DNA from: a virus
Length of the DNA stretch: 64,000 nucleotides
Reading direction: 5' to 3' (one strand)
Virus record (IMG/VR): IMGVR_UViG_3300019776_000365
Location: 26,822-90,821 of that record
A program made the position numbers and the translations under genes. Each line of letters begins with the position of its first letter. Position 1 is the stretch's first letter. This document shows positions 54,527-64,000 of the stretch, in pieces. The notes below the pieces were generated by a model that was not told the DNA's origin, did no database searches, and worked only from the letters and a program-made list of their open reading frames with translations.

Positions 54527-57397
54527 ATGGCTAATAAAAAATTAAGCGAATCGCCAGATCTATTAGCTGGCGATATTGGATCAACAACCAAGATAGTTGC
54601 TTTATCTGGTGTTGTAAGCCAAAATGTAAACATACCAATAGATGAGTTTGTTAATGATAGTTTAACATCTACTAACAAATATCAAGCATTAAGTGCAAAT
54701 CAAGGTAAAACACTTGATAATAAAAAGATAGATAAAACGTCAATAGAAAATTCTCTAATATCAACAGATAGTACAAAAGTATTATCAGCAAATCAAGGTA
54801 AATCGCTAAAAGATTCATTTGATACTTTGTCTACAAATTTATCATCACATACGCATAATGGAACTAATGCACAAAAAGTAGATCATGTTAACCTATTAAA
54901 TAAAGGAATTCTTACACACGAGCAACTAGATACTGCGTTTAATATCAACACTGGACACAAACATGATGGATCTGATAGTAGAAAGATAAGCCATATAGAT
55001 CTATTAAATATTGGTACTAATACACATAATCAAATTGACAATACATTAATAGATTTACAAACACAAATACAAGATATTGAAGGTGGTATATTAGGTGGTA
55101 TTGCTTATAATGATCCAGCCCCTACACCTGGCAAATCTGGTAAATATTCCTTTACTTCCGCTGGTGTATGTAGTTGAATTACGGGTACACCTACTGTAAA
55201 GATAGGGGATGAAGTGTTGGTTACTTTTACTGCTCCAAGTACTTATGCTTATAAGTGGTTAGATACAGGGAGTAACTATGCTATAAAGTCAATAGTAGAC
55301 AGCGATCAAAGAATTAAAAATGCAGTTTTACAATTGAGGAATACAATCGATTTGTCTGAAGTCATATGGTCTAATATAATATTTGCGAACAATGGTTATA
55401 ATATGGGTAATGCAGATTACACGGCAAGCACTAATTATATTGCAATCCCTCCGGGAGAATATTATATTAGAATAAAAGAAGGTTATAGATTTAGTTGTGT
55501 TGAACAGGATGCCGGTAATATTGGTGCTGCTGCGGATAATTTATTGGTTAGTACGTATGGAAAAAGCCAAACAATAACTGTGACGAAAAGTTATATTCGA
55601 TTGCAGATAGTAAAATGGACTAATGACGCAATTGATGAATCTATTGTATTTGACATTTCTGATTTGACTGATATTATCGAAACTATTCAGGTATTAGAAA
55701 AAAAAGATAGAATATCTAATATAGAAGATACCGTCAAAATAAAACAAGATGTACTAACGGACGGTAGTGTAACAGACAGTTTATTAAAGTCATCATTTAT
55801 TAAACAGCAACAAAAATCTTTTGCTGTATCTAAATTAGAACTGATACCTAGCGACAACATCAATTTACTATCAACGTCTTCAAATACCGCATATGTTAGA
55901 GGGAAGAACTTTTGCGCAAATTCATTTGGTTCTGGTGATGGCGTCACATTGGTATCTCAAACAGCATCTCATACAGATATACTGGTTTCATCAGGGTTAT
56001 ATAGGGCATTTTATATGCCGTATCAGCAGTATCCAGCCGGTATGTTTACGGCTTCTACGGAAATCGAAATTTTGTCTGGAGTGGTAACTGAGCAAATGTA
56101 CTTATATTTTGATGATACTGCGGTTGCATTAACATTAGACCAAAATGATAACAAATACAAAGGACACATCTCTAAAGAAATATTAACCCAGAACTTGAAA
56201 AGACCATTTATCCAATTTTCAATGGGTAATGCTACTAACGAGCTTACTTGCCGTGTCAGGATACAAGTTGAGTCAGGTTCATATGTAAGTTTTATTGAGG
56301 ATTATGTAGGGCAAGACGTTATATTATCACCTAATGTTGCAAGCAAGTTAGATGCTGATAATTATATATGGATATTTGGCAATGGATATAACTTATCTTA
56401 CTATAGTGATATTATTTATAATACGACAAATAGGGTGGTATGTTGGGGTGACTCATTGACCGCTGGGGCTGGTAGTAATATTTTAAAACCTGTTTCAGAT
56501 ATAAATACAGATACAAGCTACCCAGCAGTTTTAGGGAGACTGTTGACTAATAAAAAACAGGTGGTGAATATGGGTGTCGGTGGTGAAACATCTTGGATGA
56601 TAGCCGCAAGACACGGTGCAATTCCAGTTAGTGTATTACCAACAACGATTCCATCTTCAACTAATGCTGTTAGAGTATATTTGAAAGGCAAGGAGCAGGA
56701 TTTCTATTATGTTAATGGTGATTGGACATATTTAAAAGACAATTTGTCGTATAATATAGATACAACAGGAGTAAATCCGTGTTATATAAACGGAATAAAA
56801 GGAAATTTAAGTCGTATGTTGTTGTCAGTTGGAGAGCCTGATCCAGAAACAGGAGAAACCGTTCAGTCATCTACATACGCTTACTATTTTACAAGGGAAG
56901 AAGCAGGAGATATTTCAGCATTTACATATCCAAAACAGTTAGTGACATTTGCGTCATCAGAATACAGAAATGATATTCAAGTAATTTGGATGGGTCAAAA
57001 TGATGCTCCAAATCATGACGGTCAGTATGTATTGCAGGTTGGATCTTATAATAGAGCGAGAGCTATGGCAGACCACTGTATTGCGAATGATAAGAGATTT
57101 ATCGTTATGAATGCACCTGCTGGGGATGATTTAAATAACGCTGTCATTGATCAGCAATACGCTTTAGAATTTGGGAATCACTTCATAAATATACGTAAAT
57201 ATATTTGTGAGTTTGGGGTGGATATAGCAAATAGTATGGGCGCCGGAATAACATTAGATGCTAACGATCTTGCATTGGTGGAGGCTGGATCTATTCCATA
57301 TGCATTTCGTATTGATGGAGTACATGGCAACTATTGGTATTATCAAATTGTAGCTAAGGCTGTATTTGAAAAAGGGAACGATTTGGGGTATTGGTAA
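54527..57397 (+). CDS. Tail fibre with C-terminal SGNH/GDSL hydrolase domain
   Basis: 956 aa with one in-frame UGA (55175). N-terminus has tail-fibre repeats (LSANQGKTL, LSANQGKSL; HTHNG..VDHVNLLNKG and HKHDG..ISHIDLLNIG). The C-terminus carries SGNH blocks: VCWGDSLTAGAG (block I Ser), MGVGGETSW (block II Gly), WMGQNDAP (block III Asn), RIDGVHGNYW (block V Asp-x-x-His). Likely removes O-acetyl groups from capsule or O-antigen during adsorption. Confidence 0.85.
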
Positions 57398-57515
57398 TAA
57401 TATTATATTATATTATATAATGTTACAAAACACTCTATATTTTAAAGAAGATTAATGCTATTACATACGCAATTATATTTCGGAACTATAAAATAAATTT
57501 AATACATATGAATAA

Positions 57516-57776
57516 ATGATTTTAATAAATAAAATGCTACCAGACTCACAATGTGGCATCTGTCTTAAAAATAAATATGAATATTATACGTACAATCAGA
57601 CAAGTTCTGATTGTATATGTAATAATATAGCTGGTTATACAATAGGATATTTAAATAATGGTACTTATATATTGCCATATATGAATACCAATAATAATTA
57701 CATCATTAACACTGCCAATGAAAGTATTTGTTTGATGACAAACGTTCTAATGACTTATCGTATTAATACTTTTTAA
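57516..57776 (+). CDS. Cys-containing small protein, 86 aa
   Basis: SQCGICLKNKY and SSDCICNN, then Tyr/Asn-rich repeats ending in SICLMTNVLMTYR. Possibly fibre-associated. Upstream 57398-57515 holds AT-rich repeats and no ORF. Confidence 0.5.
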   Translation: MILINKMLPDSQCGICLKNKYEYYTYNQTSSDCICNNIAGYTIGYLNNGTYILPYMNTNNNYIINTANESICLMTNVLMTYRINTF

Positions 57777-57791
57777 TTTAAATTTCATAAA

Positions 57792-57899
57792 ATGGCATTA
57801 GAAATAACAAATGAAGTCCAATGATAATTAGATTCATTGTAAAATGAATTAAAAACATTTGTGTACACTAATGATATATCAAAAATAATAGATAGATAA
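57792..57899 (+). pseudogene. Micro-ORF with one UGA and two ochre codons
   Basis: MALEITNEVQ-W(UGA 57822)-TAA-LDSL-TAA-NELKTFVYTNDISKIIDR-TAA. The peptide stays coherent (coiled-coil-like) across both TAA codons and each is one C-to-T change from CAA (Gln). Confidence 0.45.
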
Positions 57900-57920
57900 A
57901 TATATAATAATCAATATAAT

Positions 57921-58058
57921 ATGCAATTTATAAGATTTGGACATTTATTGTCTAGTATAAAAAACAAAATAGATATTGACTCATTAATATGGATACTGAC
58001 AACTGGGTTTTGGGATGACATTGGAGTTTGAGATGATGATGATACTTGGATAGATTAA
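57921..58058 (+). CDS. Small Trp-rich tail-region protein, 45 aa, with UGA
   Basis: ATG 57921, UGA 58029, TAA 58056. Ends FWDDIGVW(UGA)DDDDTWID, a repeat W-D-D found at the ends of several tail or fibre proteins. The UGA lies exactly at a repeat Trp position. Confidence 0.65.
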
Positions 58059-58078
58059 AAATAATATAAAAATAATAC

Positions 58079-59476
58079 ATGGCAAGGCAAGAAATATTAA
58101 ACGGACAAACAGGTGCGTCAGTTAGAGATTCATTGAACAGTATGACAGATGAACTATATAGAACTAAAGTAGATGTTGTAGATTTACCAGTATCTAATGA
58201 TATAGTAATACTAAGCGAAAACGGTGGTATAAGTGATTCTGGGAAATCATTTTCCACAGATGGCTCTTTGTCAAATAATAGTGATTTTGAAATTCCAACC
58301 GTAAGGGCTGTAAAAACATATTCAGACACAAAGGTGACTGCAAATTTATCCATTGTTGGAGCAACAAAAACAAAGGTTTCTTATGATTCAAAAGGTCTTA
58401 TCACCAATGGTTCTGATGCAACAACAGCTGATATTGCGGATTCAACTAATAAAAGATATGTGACTGATAACAATTTGGCTGTTATTGTCAACACAAGTGG
58501 CGTAAATTCAGGCGACGAAACAAATAGTTCTATCATTACAAAGATTGGTTATACACCGGTTAATAAAGCTGGAGATACAATGTCAGGTGCTTTGATTGCT
58601 CCATCCATAAATGTGACTGGTCAATCAGTAACACAATCTGCATTTAATATTTTGGCAGGATCTCAAAAATATATACCAACATCTGGTGATTTTGAGAATA
58701 ATGGCAGAGCGTTATTGTATACAAAATCAGGCGCAACGAAAACTACAATCCCAGGAGTGTTGTATACAGCAAATGCAGCACAAGTTATTGCAAACACAAC
58801 TACAGAAACAACATTATTTGCACCTAAAACCGCAACTGGTATTGTAGGAATTTCAAATAGTACAACCGTGACTGGTACTAATACTTTATTTACTACTGAA
58901 TTACAAGTAGGCGCATTAATTAGAGTAGGCACCGAAAGGCGCATAGTTACTTCAATTGTATCAAACACTTCATTGACGGTAGGTACAGCATTTACACAAG
59001 GTTCTTTGTCTGGTCAAACATTGACTTATAAATCAACTGTTATTAGAGCAAATGATTTATACAGTGGTGCTCAGATTAGAATTAAAATGAGCGGTATTGT
59101 TTCAACTGGCTCACCAACGTCATCTGCTACATTATATTTGAAATTAATCAAAGGAGATGGTACTGAAACTGCATTAAACACTGTAAGTGAGGGATTGGCT
59201 AATAACATGACTAATTATTACTTTGATAAAGATATTGTATTAACCTGTAGGACAACTGGAGAAACTGGTACTATAATCCATCAAGGAAGAAGTCAACTGT
59301 GTAAATCAGATGGTGCTAACTTCTCAATGTTACCATTGACCGCAACAACACCAACTACAGTTGATACAACGGTAGATCAATTTGTAGAATTATCGTTCAA
59401 ATGGGCTGCAGCAAATGCGTCAAATACTATTACAGTAAGTAATTCAAGTATTGAAATGATTGGAGGGGTATTGTAA
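58079..59476 (+). CDS. Tail or head fibre protein, 465 aa
   Basis: N-terminus GQTGASVRDSLNSMTDEL, fibre-like repeats (GYTPVNKAGDTMSGALIAP), Thr/Ser-rich beta C-terminal domain. Typical of trimeric fibres. Receptor not inferable. Confidence 0.75.
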   Translation: MARQEILNGQTGASVRDSLNSMTDELYRTKVDVVDLPVSNDIVILSENGGISDSGKSFSTDGSLSNNSDFEIPTVRAVKTYSDTKVTANLSIVGATKTKVSYDSKGLITNGSDATTADIADSTNKRYVTDNNLAVIVNTSGVNSGDETNSSIITKIGYTPVNKAGDTMSGALIAPSINVTGQSVTQSAFNILAGSQKYIPTSGDFENNGRALLYTKSGATKTTIPGVLYTANAAQVIANTTTETTLFAPKTATGIVGISNSTTVTGTNTLFTTELQVGALIRVGTERRIVTSIVSNTSLTVGTAFTQGSLSGQTLTYKSTVIRANDLYSGAQIRIKMSGIVSTGSPTSSATLYLKLIKGDGTETALNTVSEGLANNMTNYYFDKDIVLTCRTTGETGTIIHQGRSQLCKSDGANFSMLPLTATTPTTVDTTVDQFVELSFKWAAANASNTITVSNSSIEMIGGVL

Positions 59477-59490
59477 TAAAAAACATTATT

Positions 59491-60078
59491 ATGACAAAAT
59501 ATTTATATATATCTATTATAGTTGTTATTTGCTTATTGGCTTCAACACTGTTTTATCAGTATGTTAAGATTAAAGACTTAAATGTAAAATATATTACAGA
59601 AGCAAATAACTATAAAGCATCTATTGACAATTCAATAAAACTGAAACTAACAATAGACCAGCTGGAATTACAGAATGATTCTATATCAAAAAAAATAGAT
59701 TCAGTAATTTTATCTAATAAGATTAAATCAAAAACAATATCTAGTGTATCATATATAAAACAAAAAGTATCAAAAAAAGATACATTAATAATAAGTGATA
59801 CTATATTTGTAAAAAATCTAAACCTTGACACAGTTATTGTTGATAAATGGAGTCGTATTAAAATAGTTCTTAAATACCCATCTATAATCGCTTTAGAACA
59901 ACAATTTACCAATGAGCAATACATTGTTTCATCTGTAAAAAAAGAGACCGTAAAACCAAAAAAGATATGACCATTGTGTATATTTCAAAAGAAGCAATTA
60001 ATAGAAAGAGTTTCAATATTCAATTCTAACCCATATGTCACAAATAAAGAGCAAAGATATATAAATATAATTAAATAA
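59491..60078 (+). CDS. Rz-like i-spanin/DUF6549-type lysis protein, UGA-Trp
   Basis: 195 aa: N-terminal membrane helix (YLYISIIVVICLLASTLFY), periplasmic coiled coil, then DKWSRIKIVLKYPSI and, after UGA at 59968, W-PLCIFQKKQLIERVSIFNSNPYV. This arrangement matches spanin-like proteins of Bacteroidales phages. Reading stops before the conserved end without recoding. Confidence 0.75.
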
Positions 60079-60084
60079 AAATAC

Positions 60085-60483
60085 ATGATTACAACAGCGT
60101 TTCTAACACAATTTATTTTACCAGCATTACTTATGATAGCAACATCGTGGGTAACTTGATTTTTTAGCAAAAAAAAAACAAAAGAAGAAGTTGAAGTCCA
60201 AGAGTTAGATACAGAGTCTAAAGAAATAGATAATCTAAAAAAATTGATAGAAACACTTCAGGGGGAAATCACCAGACTAAATGGAGTGCAAACAAATTTA
60301 GTTGAAAGAATAGAAACATTAGAGAAAAAGTTAGAACAAAAAGATATAACTATTGATTCTAAAGATAAACTAATTCAAAGAAAAAAGTTAGTTATATCTC
60401 AATCTTATAAATGTAAATATTCAGAAGAGTGTCCTGTTTTAAAAAAGCATATAGAGCTAGGGGGTAATAATGAGTTATTTTAG
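60085..60483 (+). CDS. Holin-like protein with UGA-Trp
   Basis: 132 aa from ATG 60085; hydrophobic FLTQFILPALLMIATSWVT-W(UGA 60157)-FFSKKK, then coiled coil ETLQGEITRLNGVQTNLVERIETLEKKL (described) and KCKYSEECPVLKKH. Located between spanin-like and peptidase genes, as in lysis cassettes. Confidence 0.75.
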
Positions 60484-60865
60484 CATAAAAGAATTAGAGC
60501 ATAGCGATAAAGCAATTAAATTAGGTATAGATAATTCTATACCTAATGAGCTTTTATCAAATGTAAATAAACTGATAAATACTCTTGATATAATAAGAGA
60601 AAAGTATGGTAAGCCAATAACTGTTACATCTGGATATAGATGTAGCAAATTAAATAAAGCTGTTGGTGGTGAAAAGACATCGGCTCATATGATGGCTAAT
60701 GCCGCTGATATAACTTGCGATGACAATAAAAAGTTATACAATACTATAATATTGTTGCGTAAAATTGGCAAGATAAAATACGACCAAAATATAAATGAAA
60801 AGAATTATGCATGAATTCATATTAGCACGGATGGTAGATTTAGATCACAGGATTTTTCTTTATAA
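60470..60865 (+). CDS. Peptidase M15 endolysin, UGA-Trp before catalytic His
   Basis: 131 aa. SIKELEHSDKA start, VTSGYRCSKLNKAVGG, SAHMMANAADI (His and Asp of the M15 zinc site), then YA-W(UGA 60812)-IHIS giving the conserved W-x-H. Standard-code translation would lose the third zinc ligand. Cleaves peptidoglycan cross-links at lysis. 14-nt overlap with the holin-like gene. Confidence 0.9.
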
Positions 60866-60931
60866 CGATAGGTGAAATGATTATTTAGTTATTACGCATA
60901 ACTCAATTGCAATATATCGAAATTAATAAAT

Positions 60932-60962
60932 TTTGATTTTTAAATATCATTTTATACCTTTG
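60932..60962 (+). promoter_or_regulatory. Bacteroidales-type promoter of capsid operon
   Basis: TTTG (60932-60935), 19-nt spacer, TACCTTTG (60955-60962), 35 nt upstream of the scaffold start. Confidence 0.8.
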
Positions 60963-60997
60963 CAGAAATTATAAACTTAATAAGGGAGAAGTTTTAA

Positions 60998-62188
60998 ATG
61001 GAGAATTATATTAAAGTATGTTTTTTAACTTTTGATGCAGATGATGGACTGTCAATGGATAATATCTTTGATGATTCAGCATCTGATAGTGTTTTTGGTG
61101 AGGATACACCAGAAGAATCAAATGATCAAAACGATCTATTTGATAATAATGAAGAAAATAAATCAGCCGATGTGGAGGTAGATGCGGATAAGATATTCGA
61201 TGAAAATAATCCACAGGGGAACGTAGGCGAAGAAGATAGTCAAGAAGAGGTAGAAAAGCCAGAATCTAATAAAACAGATGAAGGTTCTTCTCCCAAAAGT
61301 ACATTTTATTCTTCCGCCTTGAAAGCCCTAAAGGATGATGGCGTTCTACCAGACCTTGACGATGATTTTATCAAAACAGCAGACTCTCCAGAAAAGATGG
61401 CTGAAGCTATTGAAAAACAAGTAGAAGCTAGACTATCTGAAGCAGACAGGCGAATTAAACAAGCATTAGACTATGGTGTAGAACCTGACGAGATTAGTTA
61501 TTATGAAGGAATAATTTCTAAACTTAGTGGTATTAATGAAGAGACAATTTCTGGTGAAGATGACAAATCCATGGATATTAGAAGACAGATTATATATCAG
61601 GATTACATCAATAAGGGCTTTTCAGAACAGAAGGCTAAACGAGAAGTTGAGAAATCATTTAACGCAGGTACTGATATAGATGATGCTCAAGAAGCTCTTG
61701 AAAGCAACAAGCAATTCTTTCAAGAGTCATATAATAACTTAATAAATAAAAACAAAGAACAGACGGAGGAATTAAAAAGAATCAGAGACAATCAAATTAA
61801 CGAATACAAAAAGAAAGTATTAGAGAATGAATCTCCATTTGGAGTTAAGGTCGATAAAAATTCTAGGCAGAAAATATTAGATATTTCTACTAAACCTACA
61901 TACAAAGCAGAAGACGGTAGGTTAATCACAGAACTGCAGAAATATCGGTCAGAAAATCCAATTGATTCAGAGTATTATTTTAGCTTATTTTACACAATGA
62001 CTGACGGATTTAAAAATATTGATAAATTCGTTGGACAAAAGGTTACACAAAAAACAAAATCTAGTCTAAAAGACTTAGAGAATAAATTAAAGAATATTCC
62101 ACTTAATGGAGATGGTTCTGTTGATTTTGGGTTTGGTTCTGATGATGACCAGTCGTTCTTTGGCAAAGGTCTTAAATTGAACATATAA
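60998..62188 (+). CDS. Capsid scaffold/assembly protein, 396 aa
   Basis: Acidic, disordered N-terminus (FDDSASDSVFGEDTPEESND), long coiled coil, immediately upstream of the capsid gene: typical of scaffolds. ATG 60998 follows AGGGAGAAG, an unusually good Shine-Dalgarno for this host group. Confidence 0.7.
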   Translation: MENYIKVCFLTFDADDGLSMDNIFDDSASDSVFGEDTPEESNDQNDLFDNNEENKSADVEVDADKIFDENNPQGNVGEEDSQEEVEKPESNKTDEGSSPKSTFYSSALKALKDDGVLPDLDDDFIKTADSPEKMAEAIEKQVEARLSEADRRIKQALDYGVEPDEISYYEGIISKLSGINEETISGEDDKSMDIRRQIIYQDYINKGFSEQKAKREVEKSFNAGTDIDDAQEALESNKQFFQESYNNLINKNKEQTEELKRIRDNQINEYKKKVLENESPFGVKVDKNSRQKILDISTKPTYKAEDGRLITELQKYRSENPIDSEYYFSLFYTMTDGFKNIDKFVGQKVTQKTKSSLKDLENKLKNIPLNGDGSVDFGFGSDDDQSFFGKGLKLNI

Positions 62189-62207
62189 CCAATTAATATA
62201 AAAAGAA

Positions 62208-63206
62208 ATGGCAGGACAATTAGGTAAATTTCAAATGTTGGGGTTTCAATCTTGGAAGGGATTGACAAAAAACAACCACATTGGAGCGATTTACAATGCA
62301 CAACCACAGAGAGCTACAAACCTTATGGTTCAATTGCTAGCTACTCATCGTGGTAAAACTCTTGAAGATTATTTAAAACAATTCCCAACTAAATATTTCG
62401 ACACAGATGACGATTATTTTTGGGAGATCATCGGTAGTTCTCGTCGTAACTACCCACTTGTAGAAGCTCGTCACGCAGATGGCTCTGTAGTTGATGGTAA
62501 TGAATTTGCAGGTGTAGCTGGAGCTCCGTTTTACTTGGTATTTTCAGAAGACTGGGTGGCTGACGGAGAAACTATTGTTGGAGAAAAAAATGAAGTATAC
62601 CCTATTAGAAATCTTGGTGAAGCAAGAATGGAGGGTACAAATGCGGTATATAAAGTAGAACTGATGGGTGGAGTACTTGATGGTATTCCAGCAGAAGAAT
62701 TGGCTATGGGTAAACGATTCTCTTGGGAATATGCTCCTGTAGAATCTACTCGCTCTAAAGGCGTTGGTGGTGTTCGTTATACTAGCCCTGTGGCAATGCG
62801 TAATGAGTGGACTACACTTCGTATTATGGAGCGTGTGCCTGGCAATATGCTTAACAAAAAGCTAGCAGTAGGTATACCAGTTATTGATAACGAAGGTAAA
62901 AAACTCGTACATAGTATGTGGATGCACCACGTCGAATTCAAGGTTGAAGAAACCTTCTCAGAATACAAATGCAACGCTATTATGTACGGTAAATCAAACC
63001 GTAACTCTAATGGTGAATACCTAAACTTTGGTAAATCAGGTGAAGTTATTAAGATGGGTGATGGTATTAGAGCTCAAATGGAAGTGGCTAATACAATCTT
63101 CTATAATGATAACACTGATATTTTAAAACTTATTGAAGACGCTTTGTACGAACTGTCTGAAAGCAAACTTGGATTTTCAGATCGTAAGTTTGTGCTTCGT
63201 ACTGGT
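62208..63206 (+). CDS. Major capsid protein, exon 1
   Basis: HK97-fold crAss-type capsid protein: AGQLGKFQMLGFQSWKGLTK, RNYPLVEAR, ...SDRKFVLRTG. The open frame reads to TAG 63227, but the last codons (GVRQVA) are intronic: the exon is placed to end after T63206, where CTGGT pairs with GCCAG (63214-63218) to form a group I P1 with the required U-G pair. 333 aa visible; the rest of the gene lies beyond the window. Codon use is less AT-rich (CGT, GGT), as for a highly expressed gene. Confidence 0.85.
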
Positions 63207-64000
63207 GGAGTTCGCCAGGTAGCATAGAAATATGTTATATACAATTGGGAAATATCGGTGAAGGCCACCAATAAAAAGGCTAATACCGAGATGGATTTGA
63301 AAAATATAAAATGAAAAGTCATGAACTTGAAAGAAATTATAAAAACTCAAATTGATGCTGAATCAGCTATAATTGGAACTTTAATCGCAGATGGAAGTAT
63401 ATCATATAGCAGAAGAAACAGCAAAGGTAGTGTTGAAATTACACATACATCAAGAAATTTAGATTACTTAAAATTTAAAAAAGAAATATTTGAAATTATT
63501 GATGGCGTAAAATGTAACATAAAACCTAAAAATAAAATTACAGAAAATAAAACATATGAACTATTTAGATTAACAACAAATAATCACGATTTGTTTTCTA
63601 CATATAGAGATAAAATGTATGTAAAAGAATCTGATAAAAGAAGAAAGTTGTTAATAAAAGATCATTTAGAAAAGATGTCAGACCTTGGTTTATTTTTGTT
63701 GTATTTAGATGATGGCACAATGAGAGTTAGGTATTATGATGGAACTGATAGAATACGAGAAATAAAACTACTATTATGTTTAGATTCATTTAAACTAGAA
63801 GAATTAGTTATGATGAAGAATTGGTTTGTAGAAAGATATAATATACAACCAAACATAAACAAACATGGCAATGGGTATAGACTTGTATTTAGCACTCAAA
63901 AAACAAAAGATTTTTTGAATATAATTTCAAAATATCAAGATTTTGTTCCATCAATGAAATATAAATTTCTTGAATATTATAATCTATCGTAACGCATAGG
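63207..64000 (+). other. Group I intron (5' part) in the capsid gene
   Basis: P1 as above; then the core AATTGGGAAATATCGGTGAAGGCC ... GGCTAATACCGAG (63242-63290) carries the P/Q (P3-P4-P6) sequence typical of phage group I introns. An ORF for a homing endonuclease follows. The 3' part (R, S, 3' exon) is beyond the window. Confidence 0.85.
63321..63992 (+). CDS. LAGLIDADG homing endonuclease (intron-encoded)
   Basis: 223 aa. Two LAGLIDADG helices: IIGTLIADGSIS and LGLFLLYLDDGTM; repeated beta-sheet pattern with SRNLDYLKFKKEIF and GYRLVFSTQKTKDF. Lies inside the capsid intron; would cut intron-less alleles at the exon junction. ATG 63321 chosen. Confidence 0.88.
   Translation: MNLKEIIKTQIDAESAIIGTLIADGSISYSRRNSKGSVEITHTSRNLDYLKFKKEIFEIIDGVKCNIKPKNKITENKTYELFRLTTNNHDLFSTYRDKMYVKESDKRRKLLIKDHLEKMSDLGLFLLYLDDGTMRVRYYDGTDRIREIKLLLCLDSFKLEELVMMKNWFVERYNIQPNINKHGNGYRLVFSTQKTKDFLNIISKYQDFVPSMKYKFLEYYNLS

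Overview
The window is most of a crAss-like phage genome (order Crassvirales, Bacteroidales host). The evidence is the gene order (TerL, portal, tail and lysis genes, scaffold, major capsid), very large virion cargo proteins, an AT-rich sequence with divergent early and late arms, and Bacteroidales-type promoters (TTTG, about 20 nt, TAnnTTTG) at 43956, 44452, 44670 and 60932. All identifications are by eye from motifs; no database search was run.

Layout. (1) 1-10568, plus strand: two giant proteins, the first truncated at the window edge (metalloprotease, macro-like and helicase domains), the second 1898 aa with a possible nucleotidyltransferase domain. (2) 10592-10630: terminator where plus and minus arms converge. 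(3) 10628-43696, minus strand: early/replication arm of about 68 tightly packed genes: DnaE-type OB domain, dUTPase, RNA ligase, B12-dependent ribonucleotide reductase, phosphoesterase, PD-(D/E)XK nucleases, an amidoligase/amidotransferase/ATP-grasp cluster (22.9-29.1 kb), primase, SSB, Sak4-like ATPase, DnaB-like helicase, Thg1-like enzyme, then many small accessory genes. (4) 42.0-45.3 kb: gene-poor, RNA-rich strand-switch region with plus-strand tRNAs Sup(UCA), Met(CAU), Leu(UAA) and Ile(UAU), minus-strand tRNA-like elements, repeats and structured leaders. (5) 45.3-64 kb, plus strand: HAD phosphatase, ferredoxin-thioredoxin-reductase-like protein, small late genes, TerL, portal, tail fibre with an SGNH esterase domain, lysis genes (spanin-like, holin-like, M15 peptidase), scaffold, and major capsid protein exon 1 cut by a group I intron with a LAGLIDADG endonuclease.

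Genetic code. In the plus-strand arm UGA is read as Trp: 22 in-frame UGAs in 12 genes, and no intact plus-strand gene ends in UGA. In the minus-strand early arm intact genes carry no internal UGA, and several end in UGA, mostly as ATGA overlaps with the next start. A tRNA with anticodon UCA at 44831-44901 explains the recoding. This is consistent with early genes being translated with UGA as stop and late genes needing the phage tRNA. Several coding regions listed here (TerL, portal, the giant proteins, the lysis genes, two small genes at 54280 and 57921) exist as single genes only when UGA is read as Trp.

Four accessory loci in the early arm and one micro-ORF in the tail region are broken by frameshifts or ochre codons and are recorded as pseudogenes.
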